DNA of 64,000 nt from Gp6-AA40 sp035711805 (GTDB lineage Bacteria; Acidobacteriota; Vicinamibacteria; Vicinamibacterales; UBA2999): contig DASTBV010000055.1 of assembly GCA_035711805.1 (NCBI GenBank), positions 31,563 to 95,562 of the forward strand, written 5' to 3'. Position 1 is the first letter of the stretch. Each line of letters begins with the position of its first letter. Positions 40,993-51,073 of the stretch are shown here, piece after piece. The position numbers and the translations under genes are program-made. Below the pieces are notes generated by a model. That model was not told the origin of the DNA. It did no database searches and worked only from the letters and a program-made list of their open reading frames with translations.

Positions 40993-41508
40993 CTACTCCT
41001 TGGAACTCCGCCGCGTCCGCTTGCCCTTGCGGCGGCTGTAGGTCCGCTCGGCGCCGCCCGCAGGGCTCACGTCGGAGAACGTGCTGCTTTTTCCAAGTTC
41101 CTGTGCGACGAGCCGGGTGACGGCTTCCGTCACTTCCTTGACGACCATGTCGCGCAGCCGATCGACGCGGCTCGTGCGATGAGCCTGAAGCACCGCGCTT
41201 TCCTCGCGCGTGAGGAACAGCTCGGCGAGGTCCACCTCGAAGGCATCGGCGATGCGCGAAAGGGTCGCCGTGTCGGTGTCCTTCCCGTGCTTGATGAGAT
41301 TGGTGATGGTGTTGGGCCGCACAGACGCCCGGTCGGCGAGCTGTCGCTTGGTCCATCCGCGTTCGGAGAGCAGCCGCGTGACGGCTTCACCCCACCGGGT
41401 CGAGGGCACGTTCGAACTGTAATTCAGGGTTCTGTCAGCGTTCAATGACGCACACGTTATCAATAGTCTGCGATAGAGCTCCGACCGTACGCGTTCGGAA
41501 CGCGTCAT
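40993..41508 (-). CDS. XRE-family regulator with basic C-terminal tail
   Basis: 171 residues from the ATG near 41508; the open frame extends upstream without credible coding. After about 40 residues comes the helix-turn-helix (GEAVTRLLSERGWTKRQLAD, then PNTITNLIKHG), of Cro/CI type. The C-terminus (about 140-171) is Arg/Lys-rich (YSRRKGKRTRRSSKE). It is divergent from the decarboxylase-like gene, with about 90 bp in between that are clearly AT-richer than the surroundings and probably hold both promoters. It may autoregulate and control that gene. Confidence 0.8.
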   Translation of the reverse strand: MTRSERVRSELYRRLLITCASLNADRTLNYSSNVPSTRWGEAVTRLLSERGWTKRQLADRASVRPNTITNLIKHGKDTDTATLSRIADAFEVDLAELFLTREESAVLQAHRTSRVDRLRDMVVKEVTEAVTRLVAQELGKSSTFSDVSPAGGAERTYSRRKGKRTRRSSKE

Positions 41509-41599
41509 TGTATTGTTAGAAAGATATGTTATATCGTTACGACGATAGTCCGCCGAGATCGTGAGTTGAGCGAGAACACCGGCCGGCACGCAAGCGGAA

Positions 41600-42715
41600 A
41601 TGTTCGATCTCGCGTCAGTGCAGTCGCTGCCACACCAGACACCGTTCTTCACCGTCTCCGAGCAGCTGGTTCGACAGAAGTACGAAGAGTTCGTGCGGTG
41701 TTTTACAGGCGCTCGCATCCACTATGCGGTGAAAGCGAACACGCAGCCGGAGGTGTTGCGTGCGCTGGCGAAAGCCGGATCCGGCTTCGAGATCGGCTCG
41801 CGTCTGGAACTCGACCTGCTGCGGGAATTCGACGTCGGTCCAGACCGCGTCGTGTGTGGTTCGTCCGTCAAGCCGCTGCGCGATATCGTCGCCTGCGCCG
41901 CCGGTGGAGTCGCCCGTTTCGCCTGCGATTCGTTCGCAGAGCTCGACAAGCTGGCGGCGTGCGCGCCAGGCGCACAGGTGTACGTCCGTATGGCCGTGGA
42001 CGGCAGCGGGCACGTGACTTCCTGTGGAGGCCAATTCGGCGCATCGCCCGCGCTTGCGAAAGCGATTCTCATGCGGACGAGGGCGGTCGGTCTCCATCCG
42101 TGTGGCGTGAGCTTTCATCTTGGATCGTGCCCGGCGAGCGCTCGCGCCTGGGCCTGTGCGCTGGACGAGCTCGGCCCCGTCCTCGAACGGCTGGCTGCCG
42201 CAGGCGTGCCGGCGCTGACGATCAACATTGGCGGCGGATTCCCGTCGCGGTGTCTGTCGTCCGCCACGGGCATCGAGACGCTGTCCGGGATCGCGCGCCA
42301 TACGCTTGACGCGTATCGGCGCCTTCCGTATCGGCCGCAGCTGATTCTGGCTCCGGGCCGGGGCCTTGCGGCGGAGAGCACGATTCTCGTGACCCGCGTC
42401 ATTGCCCGTATTCCGCGCGGCCGCCATACCTGGCTGTTTCTCGACGCCGGCGTTCGCACCGGCCTGCCGGAAGCGATCAACGGAACACACCTCCACCGAA
42501 TCTCCAGTTTTCGCCGGACCGGCGGTGACGAAGGCGCGATGATGAAATACTGCCTCGCCGGTCCCACCGGCGACATTCGCGACGTCGTCGCGCGCGATGC
42601 GTGGCTGCCTGCGGATCTCCGTCCCGGTGATCGCCTCGTGTTCCACGATGTCGGCGCAGCGTGTCCGCACGACAACGGGCTGCCCAAGCCAGGCGTCTAT
42701 TCGATCGAACCGTAG
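41600..42715 (+). CDS. Ornithine/lysine decarboxylase-like fold-III PLP protein with altered active site
   Basis: 371 residues of the alanine-racemase/ODC fold. Retained: the PLP lysine Lys45 (YAVKANT), His173 (FHLGS) and the phosphate loop GGGFP (211-215). Changed: the EPGR motif reads APGR (Ala251), the catalytic Cys of GPTCD is Gly324 (GPTGD), and the Tyr of the final GAY motif is Ala354 (GAA). These are key residues for pyridine binding, protonation and phosphate contact in true ODC. The protein may use a different amino acid, be regulatory like antizyme inhibitors, or be inactive. The start is ATG 41600; the XRE gene is divergent. Confidence 0.85.
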   Translation: MFDLASVQSLPHQTPFFTVSEQLVRQKYEEFVRCFTGARIHYAVKANTQPEVLRALAKAGSGFEIGSRLELDLLREFDVGPDRVVCGSSVKPLRDIVACAAGGVARFACDSFAELDKLAACAPGAQVYVRMAVDGSGHVTSCGGQFGASPALAKAILMRTRAVGLHPCGVSFHLGSCPASARAWACALDELGPVLERLAAAGVPALTINIGGGFPSRCLSSATGIETLSGIARHTLDAYRRLPYRPQLILAPGRGLAAESTILVTRVIARIPRGRHTWLFLDAGVRTGLPEAINGTHLHRISSFRRTGGDEGAMMKYCLAGPTGDIRDVVARDAWLPADLRPGDRLVFHDVGAACPHDNGLPKPGVYSIEP

Positions 42716-42721
42716 ATACGC

Positions 42722-43655
<934 letters not shown>

Positions 43656-43663
<8 letters not shown>

Positions 43664-45092
43664 GGGCACGCTGGAAGAGGCCGCGGACGACCGTCAGCCA
43701 CATGATCTTCAGATCGAGCGTCACCGACCAGTTCTCGATGTAGTACAGGTCGTACTCGATCCGCTTTTCAAGCGAGGTGTTGCCGCGCCAGCCGTTCACC
43801 TGTGCCCAGCCGGTGATGCCCGCCTTCACCTTGTGGCGCAGCATGTACTGCGGGATGCGGTGCTTGAACTGCTGCACGAAGAAGGGGCGTTCGGGCCGCG
43901 GGCCGACGATCGACATCTCACCCTTGAGCACGTTCCAGAACTGCGGCAGCTCGTCGAGGTCGAAGCGGCGCAGCCAGCGGCCGATCGGCGTCGCGCGGGG
44001 GTCGTCTTCGCGCGCCCACACGGGGCCGCTGGCGTCTTCGGCGTCATGCTGCATCGAGCGGAACTTGTAGACGGTGAAGGGCCGGCCGTCGAGGCCCATG
44101 CGCTCCTGCGCGTAGAACACGGGACCGCGTGACGTCCATTTCACGACCGCTGCAATGATCGCGAACGGGATCGCGAGGACGATCATCGCCAGCAGCGAGA
44201 GCACGACGTCCAGGACCCGCTTGATCCACGCCCGGATCCCCTGCAGCGGCACGTCGTTCATGTTGATGACCGGCAGTCCGTCGAGGTCCTCGAGGCTGGC
44301 GCGCAGGGCGATGAACTGCAGGATGTCGGGGACGACCTTGACGTCGATGTACTCACGGCTGGCGATGTCCATGATGTCGAGGAGCTTCGAGTGTTCCTCG
44401 ATCGGCAGCGCGACATACAAATGGTCGACCCGTTCCGCGTGAGCGACTTCCGCCGCGTCGGCGATCTTGCCGAGCAGCGGCAATCCCCGATACCCGAGGT
44501 GGTCTCCGCCGGCCCGATCGTCGATGAAGCCGACCACCTGATAGCCGAGCTCGCGATGCTGGAGCATGCGATCGGCGAGCATGCGGCCAAGGTCGCCGGC
44601 GCCGGCGATGAGGATGCGCTTCAACCCGACGCCGGCGCGCCACCGGTGCTCGAGGAGCTCGCGCAGCGCTTCGCGTGACGCGTAGGTGAACGTCACGTTC
44701 AGTCCGAGGAAGAGGCCCCAGACGATCTGCGAGACCTGGTAGGCGCCGCGGGCGCGCTCTTCGGGCGATGCCCAGTAGGCCTGAAAGTACAACGTCGCGA
44801 GAACTCCCAGGACGACGACGACAATGCTGCCGACGAGGACGGCGAAGAAGTCGTCGATCCGCGACCGTCCGCGCCGCAGCCGGTAGACGCCCCGGAAGTG
44901 GAACACCAGCGGCGTGAGCAGGCCGATGAGCGGAAGCACGTTGAGGTATTCGGCCAGCGGCGGAATCCCTTTGCGTACGGGAATCAGGCCGAAGTCGAAG
45001 CGGATGAAATACGCGAGCAGAAACGCCCACGCAGCCAGGAGCGCGTCGCTGATGACATGGAACGCGACGAGCAGGCGGTTGCGCCTTACCAC
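43656..45092 (-). CDS. Polyprenyl-phosphate hexose-1-phosphate transferase (WcaJ/PssY-like)
   Basis: Starts a repeat unit by moving a sugar phosphate to undecaprenyl phosphate in the inner membrane. The 478 residues have four to five N-terminal helices (about 15-125), a Rossmann-like cytoplasmic CoA-binding-type domain (about 150-270) and the C-terminal bacterial sugar transferase domain, with VLDVVLSLLAMIVLAIPFAI (re-entrant helix), KFRSMQHDAED and GPRPERP motifs. The GTG start at 45092 overlaps the upstream glycosyltransferase by seven bases. The sugar (Glc or Gal) cannot be told from the sequence. Confidence 0.92.
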
Positions 45093-46198
45093 GTCGTCCC
45101 CGCCGGCGCGGCGATTGTTTCGTCAACCGTCTGGCGCATCTGTTCGACGTGGCGTTCGCGTGAGAACCGTTCGGCGTGTGCGCGCAGCCGTCCACGGTCG
45201 ACGCGCAGTCCGGCCACGCGGTCGAGCGCGGCGCTGAGCGATGCGACAGTCAACTCGTCAAAGAGTACGCCGGTTTCGCCGTCAATCACCGTCTCGAGTG
45301 CGCCGCCGCGCGCGAAGGCAACCACCGGCCGGCCGCAGGCCTGGGCTTCGAGCGGAGCGATGCCGAAATCCTCCTCGCCCGGCAGGATGAACGCCGCGGC
45401 GCGACGGTATTCGTCGCGGATTGCCTCGTTCGACAGCGGACCGAGGAAGGCCACCTCGCCTCCACCCAGGCGTTCGAGCCGCGCTCGTTCGGGACCATCG
45501 CCGACGACCCGCAGCCGCGCGCCGGCGCGGCGGCACGCGTCGATCGCCAGGTCGATGCGTTTATACGGAACGAGAGCCGACACGATCAGGAAATGATTCT
45601 CCGGGGTAACGGCGGCAGGGTGGTAAAAGGTGGTGTCGACCGGCGGATAAACCACCGACGCCTCGCGATTATAGTATCTGGCAATCCGCCCGGAAACGTA
45701 CCGCGAGATGGCGACGAAGCGGTGCGCGCGCGACGCCGTGGCCGCGTCCCACCGGGCCATGCGCGTCATGATCGGCCGATAGACGAGCCGGTTCGCCAGA
45801 TATCCCACCCGCTCCACTCCGAAGTACGCGTCGAATTGGTCCCACGCGTACCGCATCGGCGAGAAGCAGTAGCACAGATGCCGTGTGCGGACCGCGGGAA
45901 TCACCGACTTCGCGACGCAGTGGCTGGTGCTGACGGCCAGGTCATACGGGCTCAGGTCGAAGCCGGCGATGGCAGCGGGGAAGAGCGGGAGGTAGCGGCG
46001 ATAATGGCGTGTCGCGAACGGCAGCTGCTGCACCCACGAGGTATGAATCGGGTGGCGCTCGATCGTCGGCGAGACCGATCCACGGACGTGAAACAGCGTC
46101 AGGATATCGGCCGCGGGGTACAGCTCGCACAGCACTTCGAGCACCTTCTCCCCGCCGCGCATGCCGGTGAGCCAGTCGTGGACGAGCGCGACGCGCAC
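45086..46198 (-). CDS. GT4 glycosyltransferase
   Basis: A GT-B fold retaining glycosyltransferase of 370 residues (GTG 46198). The N-terminal acceptor domain begins VALVHDWLTGMRGGEKVLE; the C-terminal donor site has FILPGEEDFGIAPLEAQACG (the EX7E motif, about residues 273-292) and ARGGALETV. It lies in the run of overlapping glycosyltransferase genes and probably adds a sugar to the lipid-linked intermediate made by the adjacent sugar transferase. Confidence 0.9.
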   Translation of the reverse strand: MRVALVHDWLTGMRGGEKVLEVLCELYPAADILTLFHVRGSVSPTIERHPIHTSWVQQLPFATRHYRRYLPLFPAAIAGFDLSPYDLAVSTSHCVAKSVIPAVRTRHLCYCFSPMRYAWDQFDAYFGVERVGYLANRLVYRPIMTRMARWDAATASRAHRFVAISRYVSGRIARYYNREASVVYPPVDTTFYHPAAVTPENHFLIVSALVPYKRIDLAIDACRRAGARLRVVGDGPERARLERLGGGEVAFLGPLSNEAIRDEYRRAAAFILPGEEDFGIAPLEAQACGRPVVAFARGGALETVIDGETGVLFDELTVASLSAALDRVAGLRVDRGRLRAHAERFSRERHVEQMRQTVDETIAAPAGTTW

Positions 46199-47343
46199 TA
46201 TTGCTCCGCCTTCGCGCTCCGCGCTACGGCCGACAAGTGACCGACCTGCTCGTACACGCGTCGTGTCTGCTCCACCGATCGTGCCCAGGAGAACTCGCGC
46301 GCCCGTTCCGGACCCCGGCGCCGGAGCTCGGCCGCAAGGTCAGTATCGGTCAGCACCCGGCGCATCCCGTCGACGATCGCGCCGACGTCGTAGGGGTCGA
46401 CCAGCACCGCGGCGTCCCCCATGACCTCGGGCAGCGACGATTGATTCGACGTCACCACCGGTGTGCCGCTGGCCATCGCCTCCAGCGGCGGGAGACCGAA
46501 GCCTTCGTACAGAGACGGAAAGACGAACAGCGACGCCAGCCGATACAGCACGCGGAGCGTGTCGTCGGAGACGTAACCGAGAAACCTGACGTGCTTGTGC
46601 AGCTTGTGGCGGTGCACGGCGCGGCGAAGCGACGGCAGCTTCGAGATCTCGTCGCCGATGATGAGCAGCTTCAGCTCCTCGAATCCCGTCCGGCGCAGCT
46701 CGCCGAACGCGTCGATGAGCCGCACCAGGTTCTTGTGCGGCTTGATGTTGCCGACGTAGAGGATGAACTGATGATCGAGCTGGTAGCGCTCGCGGACGCG
46801 CACCACTTCGTCCTCGGGCGGCGTCAGCCAGAAATGATCGTCGATCGCGTTGTAGATGACGACGATCTTCTCCGGCGCCACGTTGAAGAAATGAAGGATG
46901 TCCCGCTTCGACGCTTCCGAGACGGTCAGAATGCGGTCCGAACGCTTCACCGCGGCCCACATCGACGCCCGCGCATACGCGTACGCCATCTTGTTGGGCA
47001 GGTACTGCGGAAACATCAGGTGAATGCAGTCGTGGATGGTCACCACCGAGCGGCACGTCACTGCAGGCGGCAGCACGTAATGCGGCGCGTGAAAGACGTC
47101 GGGGCGCTCGCGCCGCAGCACCCACGGCACGTGCACCTGCTCCCTGAAGGAGTAGTTGGGCGACGGTTCGAGCACGGCCCGGAAGTTGGGCCCGAGCTGC
47201 GACGCGACGTCCAGATCCGCCGCAGGGCTCAGAAGGACGTAATCCGTCTGCCGATCGATGCGCGCGAGCTGCCGCAGCAGGTTCCGGATGTAGGTGCCGA
47301 TGCCGAAGTCATGCAGCTTCCTGGCATCGATCGCGACGCGCAC
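46198..47343 (-). CDS. GT4 glycosyltransferase
   Basis: 381 residues, GT-B fold. The N-terminus RVAIDARKLHDFGIGTYIRN is typical of bacterial exopolysaccharide GT4 enzymes. The donor site is FVFPSLYEGFGLPPLEAMAS (EX7E, about residues 273-292), followed by GTPVVTSNQSSLPEV. Its stop overlaps the start of the next gene. Upstream of its start lies a nonamer repeat (47368-47421), so the promoter, if separate, is in the gap before the GNAT gene. Confidence 0.92.
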   Translation of the reverse strand: MRVAIDARKLHDFGIGTYIRNLLRQLARIDRQTDYVLLSPAADLDVASQLGPNFRAVLEPSPNYSFREQVHVPWVLRRERPDVFHAPHYVLPPAVTCRSVVTIHDCIHLMFPQYLPNKMAYAYARASMWAAVKRSDRILTVSEASKRDILHFFNVAPEKIVVIYNAIDDHFWLTPPEDEVVRVRERYQLDHQFILYVGNIKPHKNLVRLIDAFGELRRTGFEELKLLIIGDEISKLPSLRRAVHRHKLHKHVRFLGYVSDDTLRVLYRLASLFVFPSLYEGFGLPPLEAMASGTPVVTSNQSSLPEVMGDAAVLVDPYDVGAIVDGMRRVLTDTDLAAELRRRGPERAREFSWARSVEQTRRVYEQVGHLSAVARSAKAEQ

Positions 47344-47367
47344 GCGGCAATTATAAGAGGTGCAATA

Positions 47368-47421
47368 GGTTCAGGAGGTTCAGGGGGTTCAGGAGGTTCA
47401 GGGGGTTCAGGAGGTTCAGAG
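47368..47421. repeat. Nonamer tandem repeat GGTTCAGGA/G, six copies
   Basis: GGTTCAGGA, GGTTCAGGG, GGTTCAGGA, GGTTCAGGG, GGTTCAGGA, GGTTCAGAG in direct order, with a strict period of nine and alternating last base. No inverted arm is evident. It lies between the divergent GT4 and GNAT genes. Confidence 0.9.
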
Positions 47422-47441
47422 GTGCGATAGAGAATAGAGTG

Positions 47442-47864
47442 ATGATGTCGGACGTGACGATATCGACCGACAGGGCGCTTCTCGATCTGCCGGTGATCGA
47501 GCGCAATCTGCACGACTCGTACTGGGCCGCAGCGCGGGCGCGCGACGTGATCGAGCGCTCGATCGCCAACTCGCTGTGTTTTGGGGCTTACGCGAATGGC
47601 CGGCAGATCGCATTTGCCCGCGTGATCACCGACAAGGCAGTGTTTGCCTACCTGGCCGACGTCTTGGTCGTGCCCGAATTCCGCGCACAGGGCGTCGGCA
47701 AGGCCCTCATGCGCGCGATCCTCGGCCATCAGGATCTCCAGGGATTAGCCGTCTTCCTGCTGCGAACGCGCGATGCGCATGGACTCTACGAGCCGTTCGG
47801 CTTCGAGCGGGTGAGCAGGCCCGAGGAGTTGATGGTCCGGCTCGGGTCGGGGGCGTACGGCTAG
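47442..47864 (+). CDS. GNAT-family N-acetyltransferase
   Basis: About 140 residues (ATG 47442 or 47445, or GTG 47439). The GNAT core shows LADVLVVPEFRAQGVGKALM (about residues 71-90), with the acetyl-CoA Q/RxxGxG/A loop as AQGVGKALM, and the C-terminal LYEPFGFERV. It lies on the opposite strand inside the polysaccharide gene run and converges with the GT2 gene, the stops overlapping by a few bases. It may be unrelated to the polysaccharide. The substrate is unknown. Confidence 0.87.
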   Translation: MMSDVTISTDRALLDLPVIERNLHDSYWAAARARDVIERSIANSLCFGAYANGRQIAFARVITDKAVFAYLADVLVVPEFRAQGVGKALMRAILGHQDLQGLAVFLLRTRDAHGLYEPFGFERVSRPEELMVRLGSGAYG

Positions 47865-48670
47865 CGTCTACTTCTCGCGAACAGTCTGATGTAGGCGCGC
47901 ACGAGAGGCACCCACGCCGGGTGGTGCTTCTGGTAGAACGCCAGATGGCTTTGCCGGTACGCGGCCTCGCGCGCGGCCGGCTGGGCGCTTGCCCCTCGCC
48001 GGTGCACGACCTCGACGTCCGGCACGAACAGGACGCGCCGCCCTCTGGCACGCATGGACGCGCACAGATCGACGTCTTCCATATAGAGAAAGAACCGTTC
48101 GTCCATCAATCCCACCGATTCGAGGTCAGCCCGGTAGGTGAGCAGGCAGGCGCCGGTGACCCAGTCCACATACTGGCGGCGGCGCGTCATGCGCTCCGTG
48201 ATGCCCTGAACGACAGGCAGCCGCCGCTGGTTGCCGATCATCAGGAGCTTCTGCACCGGCTCCGTCAGCGGCTGAATCATCCGGCCGAACGACAGCTCGC
48301 CGTGCCCGTCGGCGCCGACGATGCGCGGGCCGGCGACGGCGGCGTGCGGGTCGCGCTCGAGGGCGGCGACGAGGCCGTCGACTGCGCCGGCGCCGACGAG
48401 GGTGTCGGGGTTGAGCAGCAGAACGAGCTCGCCGAATGTCTGTTGGATCCCGATGTTCGTCGCGCGTGCAAAGCCCAGGTTCGCACCGAGGCCTACCAGC
48501 CGGACGCCTGGCCAGCGCTCGCGGATGTGCTGCGCGGTCCCGTCCGTCGAGGCGTTATCGACGATGATGATCTCGCGATCGACGTGAATGCCGTCCGTCA
48601 GCGAGCGAAGACACGCATCGATGTCGGCTCGCGAGTTGAACGTCACGATGATGATCGACAGGCGCGGCAT
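47861..48670 (-). CDS. GT2 glycosyltransferase
   Basis: A GT-A fold inverting glycosyltransferase of the rhamnosyltransferase-like GT2 group, 269 aa from ATG 48670. The reading frame extends into the upstream fold-back repeat, which would add a spurious leader. The N-terminus LSIIIVTFNSRADIDACLRS and IIIVDNASTDGT are the nucleotide-sugar site, LLNPDTLV is the DXD-like motif, and FLYMEDVDLCASMRARGRRV is the C-terminal catalytic signature. It belongs to the minus-strand polysaccharide run. Confidence 0.9.
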   Translation of the reverse strand: MPRLSIIIVTFNSRADIDACLRSLTDGIHVDREIIIVDNASTDGTAQHIRERWPGVRLVGLGANLGFARATNIGIQQTFGELVLLLNPDTLVGAGAVDGLVAALERDPHAAVAGPRIVGADGHGELSFGRMIQPLTEPVQKLLMIGNQRRLPVVQGITERMTRRRQYVDWVTGACLLTYRADLESVGLMDERFFLYMEDVDLCASMRARGRRVLFVPDVEVVHRRGASAQPAAREAAYRQSHLAFYQKHHPAWVPLVRAYIRLFARSRR

Positions 48671-48688
48671 GTCAGACAGGCACCAGAA

Positions 48689-48760
48689 AATGCAGAATGC
48701 AAAATTCAAAATGCAGAAAAGCGGCAGCTCGGTGCATTCTGAATTCAGAATTCTGCATTA
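48689..48760. repeat. Fold-back repeat, TGCATTTTGAA family, copy 3
   Basis: Left arm 48689-48720 (AATGCAGAATGCAAAATTC), right arm 48732-48760 (TGCATTCTGAATTCAG and on). Loop about 12 bases. It lies between two glycosyltransferase genes on the same strand; the upstream gene's TAA stop is in its right edge. Confidence 0.85.
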
Positions 48761-49843
48761 CCGGCTGCGAGCGCAAGCGAGGAGCACCTGCAGCGTCCGT
48801 TGGGCCGATTCGGGCCATGAGTAGCGCTCGAGCCGGGCGCCGGCGGCCGCCAGCACGCGCTCGCGCTCCGCTTCGTCGAACAGCGCCCGTTCCAGCGCGT
48901 CCGCAATGAGTGCAGGCTCCGCACGATCGACGTATGTCGCGGCCGGCCCGAAGATTTCGCGCGCCACGTCGGTGGCCAGCAGGACGATCGGGATGCCGGC
49001 GCCCAGCGCTTCGAGCGGCGTCAGTGCAAACCCCTCGTAGTCGGAGAGAAACACAAACGCGCGCGCCCTCTGGTAGAGCGACGCCAGCTCATCGTCCGCG
49101 ACGTAGGCGCGCGCGCGGATGCGATCGCGGGCGCTGCTCCGGGCGATCAGCTCATCGACGTCGATATGAGGGCGGGTGCGGTTGTCGCCGACCAGATCGA
49201 GCCGCGCCGACGGATGCCGGGCGGCAACCTGTTCGAACCCGGCAATCAGCTCAGGGATATGGCGCCGGTTGAAGAGCGAGCCGACGAACAAGACCGGGAT
49301 TTCACCGTCGGCAGGACGCGGCCGGGGTGTCGTGGACATTGACGTGACGCCGCAGTAGATCACTTCGACCTTCGGGCCGCGGATGCCAAGGTGGCGGACG
49401 ATCTCCTCCTTTGAGAAGTCGGAGATGGTGATGACCTTCGCCGCTTTCCGGGCGGCCCAGGCCGTGACGAGACGGCGGCGGAACCCTTCCCGCCAGGAAA
49501 ACCATTCCGGATGGGCGGCAAACGAGACGTCGTGCACCGCGACGACCATGGGAGTCCGGCTGACGAGAGGCCCGGTGTAGCCCGGCGCGAACAGCACATC
49601 GGCATCTGCCTCCGCAACGAGGCGCGGCAGGGTCAGTTGCTCCCAGAGCGTTCCGTTGCCGGCCGCTGTGACGACCGACGCGTTGAGCGTGCCGGGCAGC
49701 GGCACGGAGCCGGGTGCACACAGGACGAATTCATGCGTCCGCGCTCCGGCGAGATCGCTCCACGCCCGCAGGATCTCGGAGAGGTACCGGCCCACGCCGG
49801 TGGGCCGCCCGGCGAGCTCGCGCGCGTCGATTGCGATTCGCAT
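48758..49843 (-). CDS. GT4 glycosyltransferase
   Basis: 361 residues from ATG 49843, which overlaps the previous stop as ATGA. The N-terminus RIAIDARELAGRPTGVGRYL resembles the other GT4 proteins here, and the donor site is FVFLSDYEGFALTPLEALGA (EX7E, about residues 279-298). The segments VITISDFSKEEI and FVGSLFNRR are typical. The gene ends in the fold-back repeat. An open frame continues upstream through the next gene, but it is out of frame with it and not real. Confidence 0.92.
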   Translation of the reverse strand: MRIAIDARELAGRPTGVGRYLSEILRAWSDLAGARTHEFVLCAPGSVPLPGTLNASVVTAAGNGTLWEQLTLPRLVAEADADVLFAPGYTGPLVSRTPMVVAVHDVSFAAHPEWFSWREGFRRRLVTAWAARKAAKVITISDFSKEEIVRHLGIRGPKVEVIYCGVTSMSTTPRPRPADGEIPVLFVGSLFNRRHIPELIAGFEQVAARHPSARLDLVGDNRTRPHIDVDELIARSSARDRIRARAYVADDELASLYQRARAFVFLSDYEGFALTPLEALGAGIPIVLLATDVAREIFGPAATYVDRAEPALIADALERALFDEAERERVLAAAGARLERYSWPESAQRTLQVLLACARSR

Positions 49844-50973
49844 CAGGCGCGTCCGCTTTCGCCCTGCCGCCGCGCCACGGCGTCGGTGTAGGCCTGGCGC
49901 AGGCGGACGGCGGCGGCGTGCCACGTGAAGGTCGCTGCCTGCGTGAGGCCCGCGCCACCCTGGGAGACGGCCCACTCCCGATCGCGCGCGACGAGCAGCA
50001 TGGCCGAGGCGAATCCTTCGGTGTCGAGCGGATCGAGAAGAACCCCCGCCGATCCGATCACCTCCGGCAGCGCGCCGCGGTTCGCGGCGATCACCGGAAC
50101 GCCCGCGGCCATCGCTTCGAGCGCCGGAACGCCAAAGCCCTCGTCGAAGGAAGGCATGACCAGGGCGCGCGCCCCCGCGTACAGGCGCTCGCGGTCCGCC
50201 TCGGAGACATATCCAACGTGATCGACGTGCCCCGCGAGCGGCGCCTCCTGGAGCCGCCGCAGCCATGGAGAGGAATCCGACGTCGGCGCTCCGGCAATGA
50301 GGAGACGTGGAGCCTCGGGCATCGCCGATAGCACACGTGCGTACGCATCGAGCAGGCCCGGCACGTTCTTGCGCGGGACGAGCGTGCCGACGAACAGGAA
50401 GTAACCGTCGTCGGGAGTATTGGGCTGCCGTCCGAGGGAGCGCCAGGCGGGTGCGCCGAACCGGCATGCGTAGACGCGATCCGCCGGGACGCCAAGTCGC
50501 GAGACGACGAGATCCCGTGTGTACTGCGATGGCGTGACGACGGCCTCGGCCGCCCGCGCGTGCCGCGCTGTCAGCGTCGGGTAATCGCGTCGAATCTCGG
50601 CGCTGGTGCCTTCCGGATGGTCGAGGAAGTACAGGTCGTGCACCGTCACGACACGGGCCGCGCGCCGGCTTGGAATCATCAGCGGGTGAGCGGCGTGCAC
50701 GACGTCGACAGGCCCGGCCAGCGCTTCGACCGGAGGCCACTGCAGGCGGTGCCACATGAAGTTGAGCATGCGCACCGGTACTCGGCGGTCGACGACGCGG
50801 GCGCCGAGCCGCCGCGGCGTCTCCGGCGCCGGCCGATCGCGCCACGAGCTCGTGAACGCGGCAACGTCATCGTCGTCGTATGCCGCCGCATAAGCGCGGA
50901 TGATTTCGTGCATGTACTCGCCGACGCCGGTACGCGCGCGCAGCGCGGGACGGTAGTCGACAAGAATCTGCAC
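49843..50973 (-). CDS. GT4 glycosyltransferase
   Basis: 376 residues from GTG 50973, with N-terminus VQILVDYRPALRARTGVGEYM. The donor motif is ALVMPSFDEGFGVPALEAMA (EX7E). This is the first gene of the minus-strand polysaccharide run. A gap of 100 bp separates it from the divergent ugd, so the two directions probably share this control region. Residues upstream of the chosen start in the open frame do not resemble the family. Confidence 0.92.
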   Translation of the reverse strand: MQILVDYRPALRARTGVGEYMHEIIRAYAAAYDDDDVAAFTSSWRDRPAPETPRRLGARVVDRRVPVRMLNFMWHRLQWPPVEALAGPVDVVHAAHPLMIPSRRAARVVTVHDLYFLDHPEGTSAEIRRDYPTLTARHARAAEAVVTPSQYTRDLVVSRLGVPADRVYACRFGAPAWRSLGRQPNTPDDGYFLFVGTLVPRKNVPGLLDAYARVLSAMPEAPRLLIAGAPTSDSSPWLRRLQEAPLAGHVDHVGYVSEADRERLYAGARALVMPSFDEGFGVPALEAMAAGVPVIAANRGALPEVIGSAGVLLDPLDTEGFASAMLLVARDREWAVSQGGAGLTQAATFTWHAAAVRLRQAYTDAVARRQGESGRA

Positions 50974-51073
50974 GGCTCCATGAGATGATAGCTTCAACGT
51001 TTCGTCAAAAAGCCGCAGAGATCCTCTTGGGCCAGGACCCTTCGGCCCTGGGCCTGCATACCAGGGAGATCGA

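Noticed and set aside
47351..47613. Short leucine/asparagine/proline-repeat proteins on the minus strand
   Set aside because: They are translations of the nonamer DNA repeat, lack a ribosome-binding site and overlap the GNAT gene.
48758..50845. A single 695-residue protein instead of one GT4 gene
   Set aside because: The first half is the wrong frame of the neighbouring GT4 gene; the real gene begins at ATG 49843 with the family's N-terminus.
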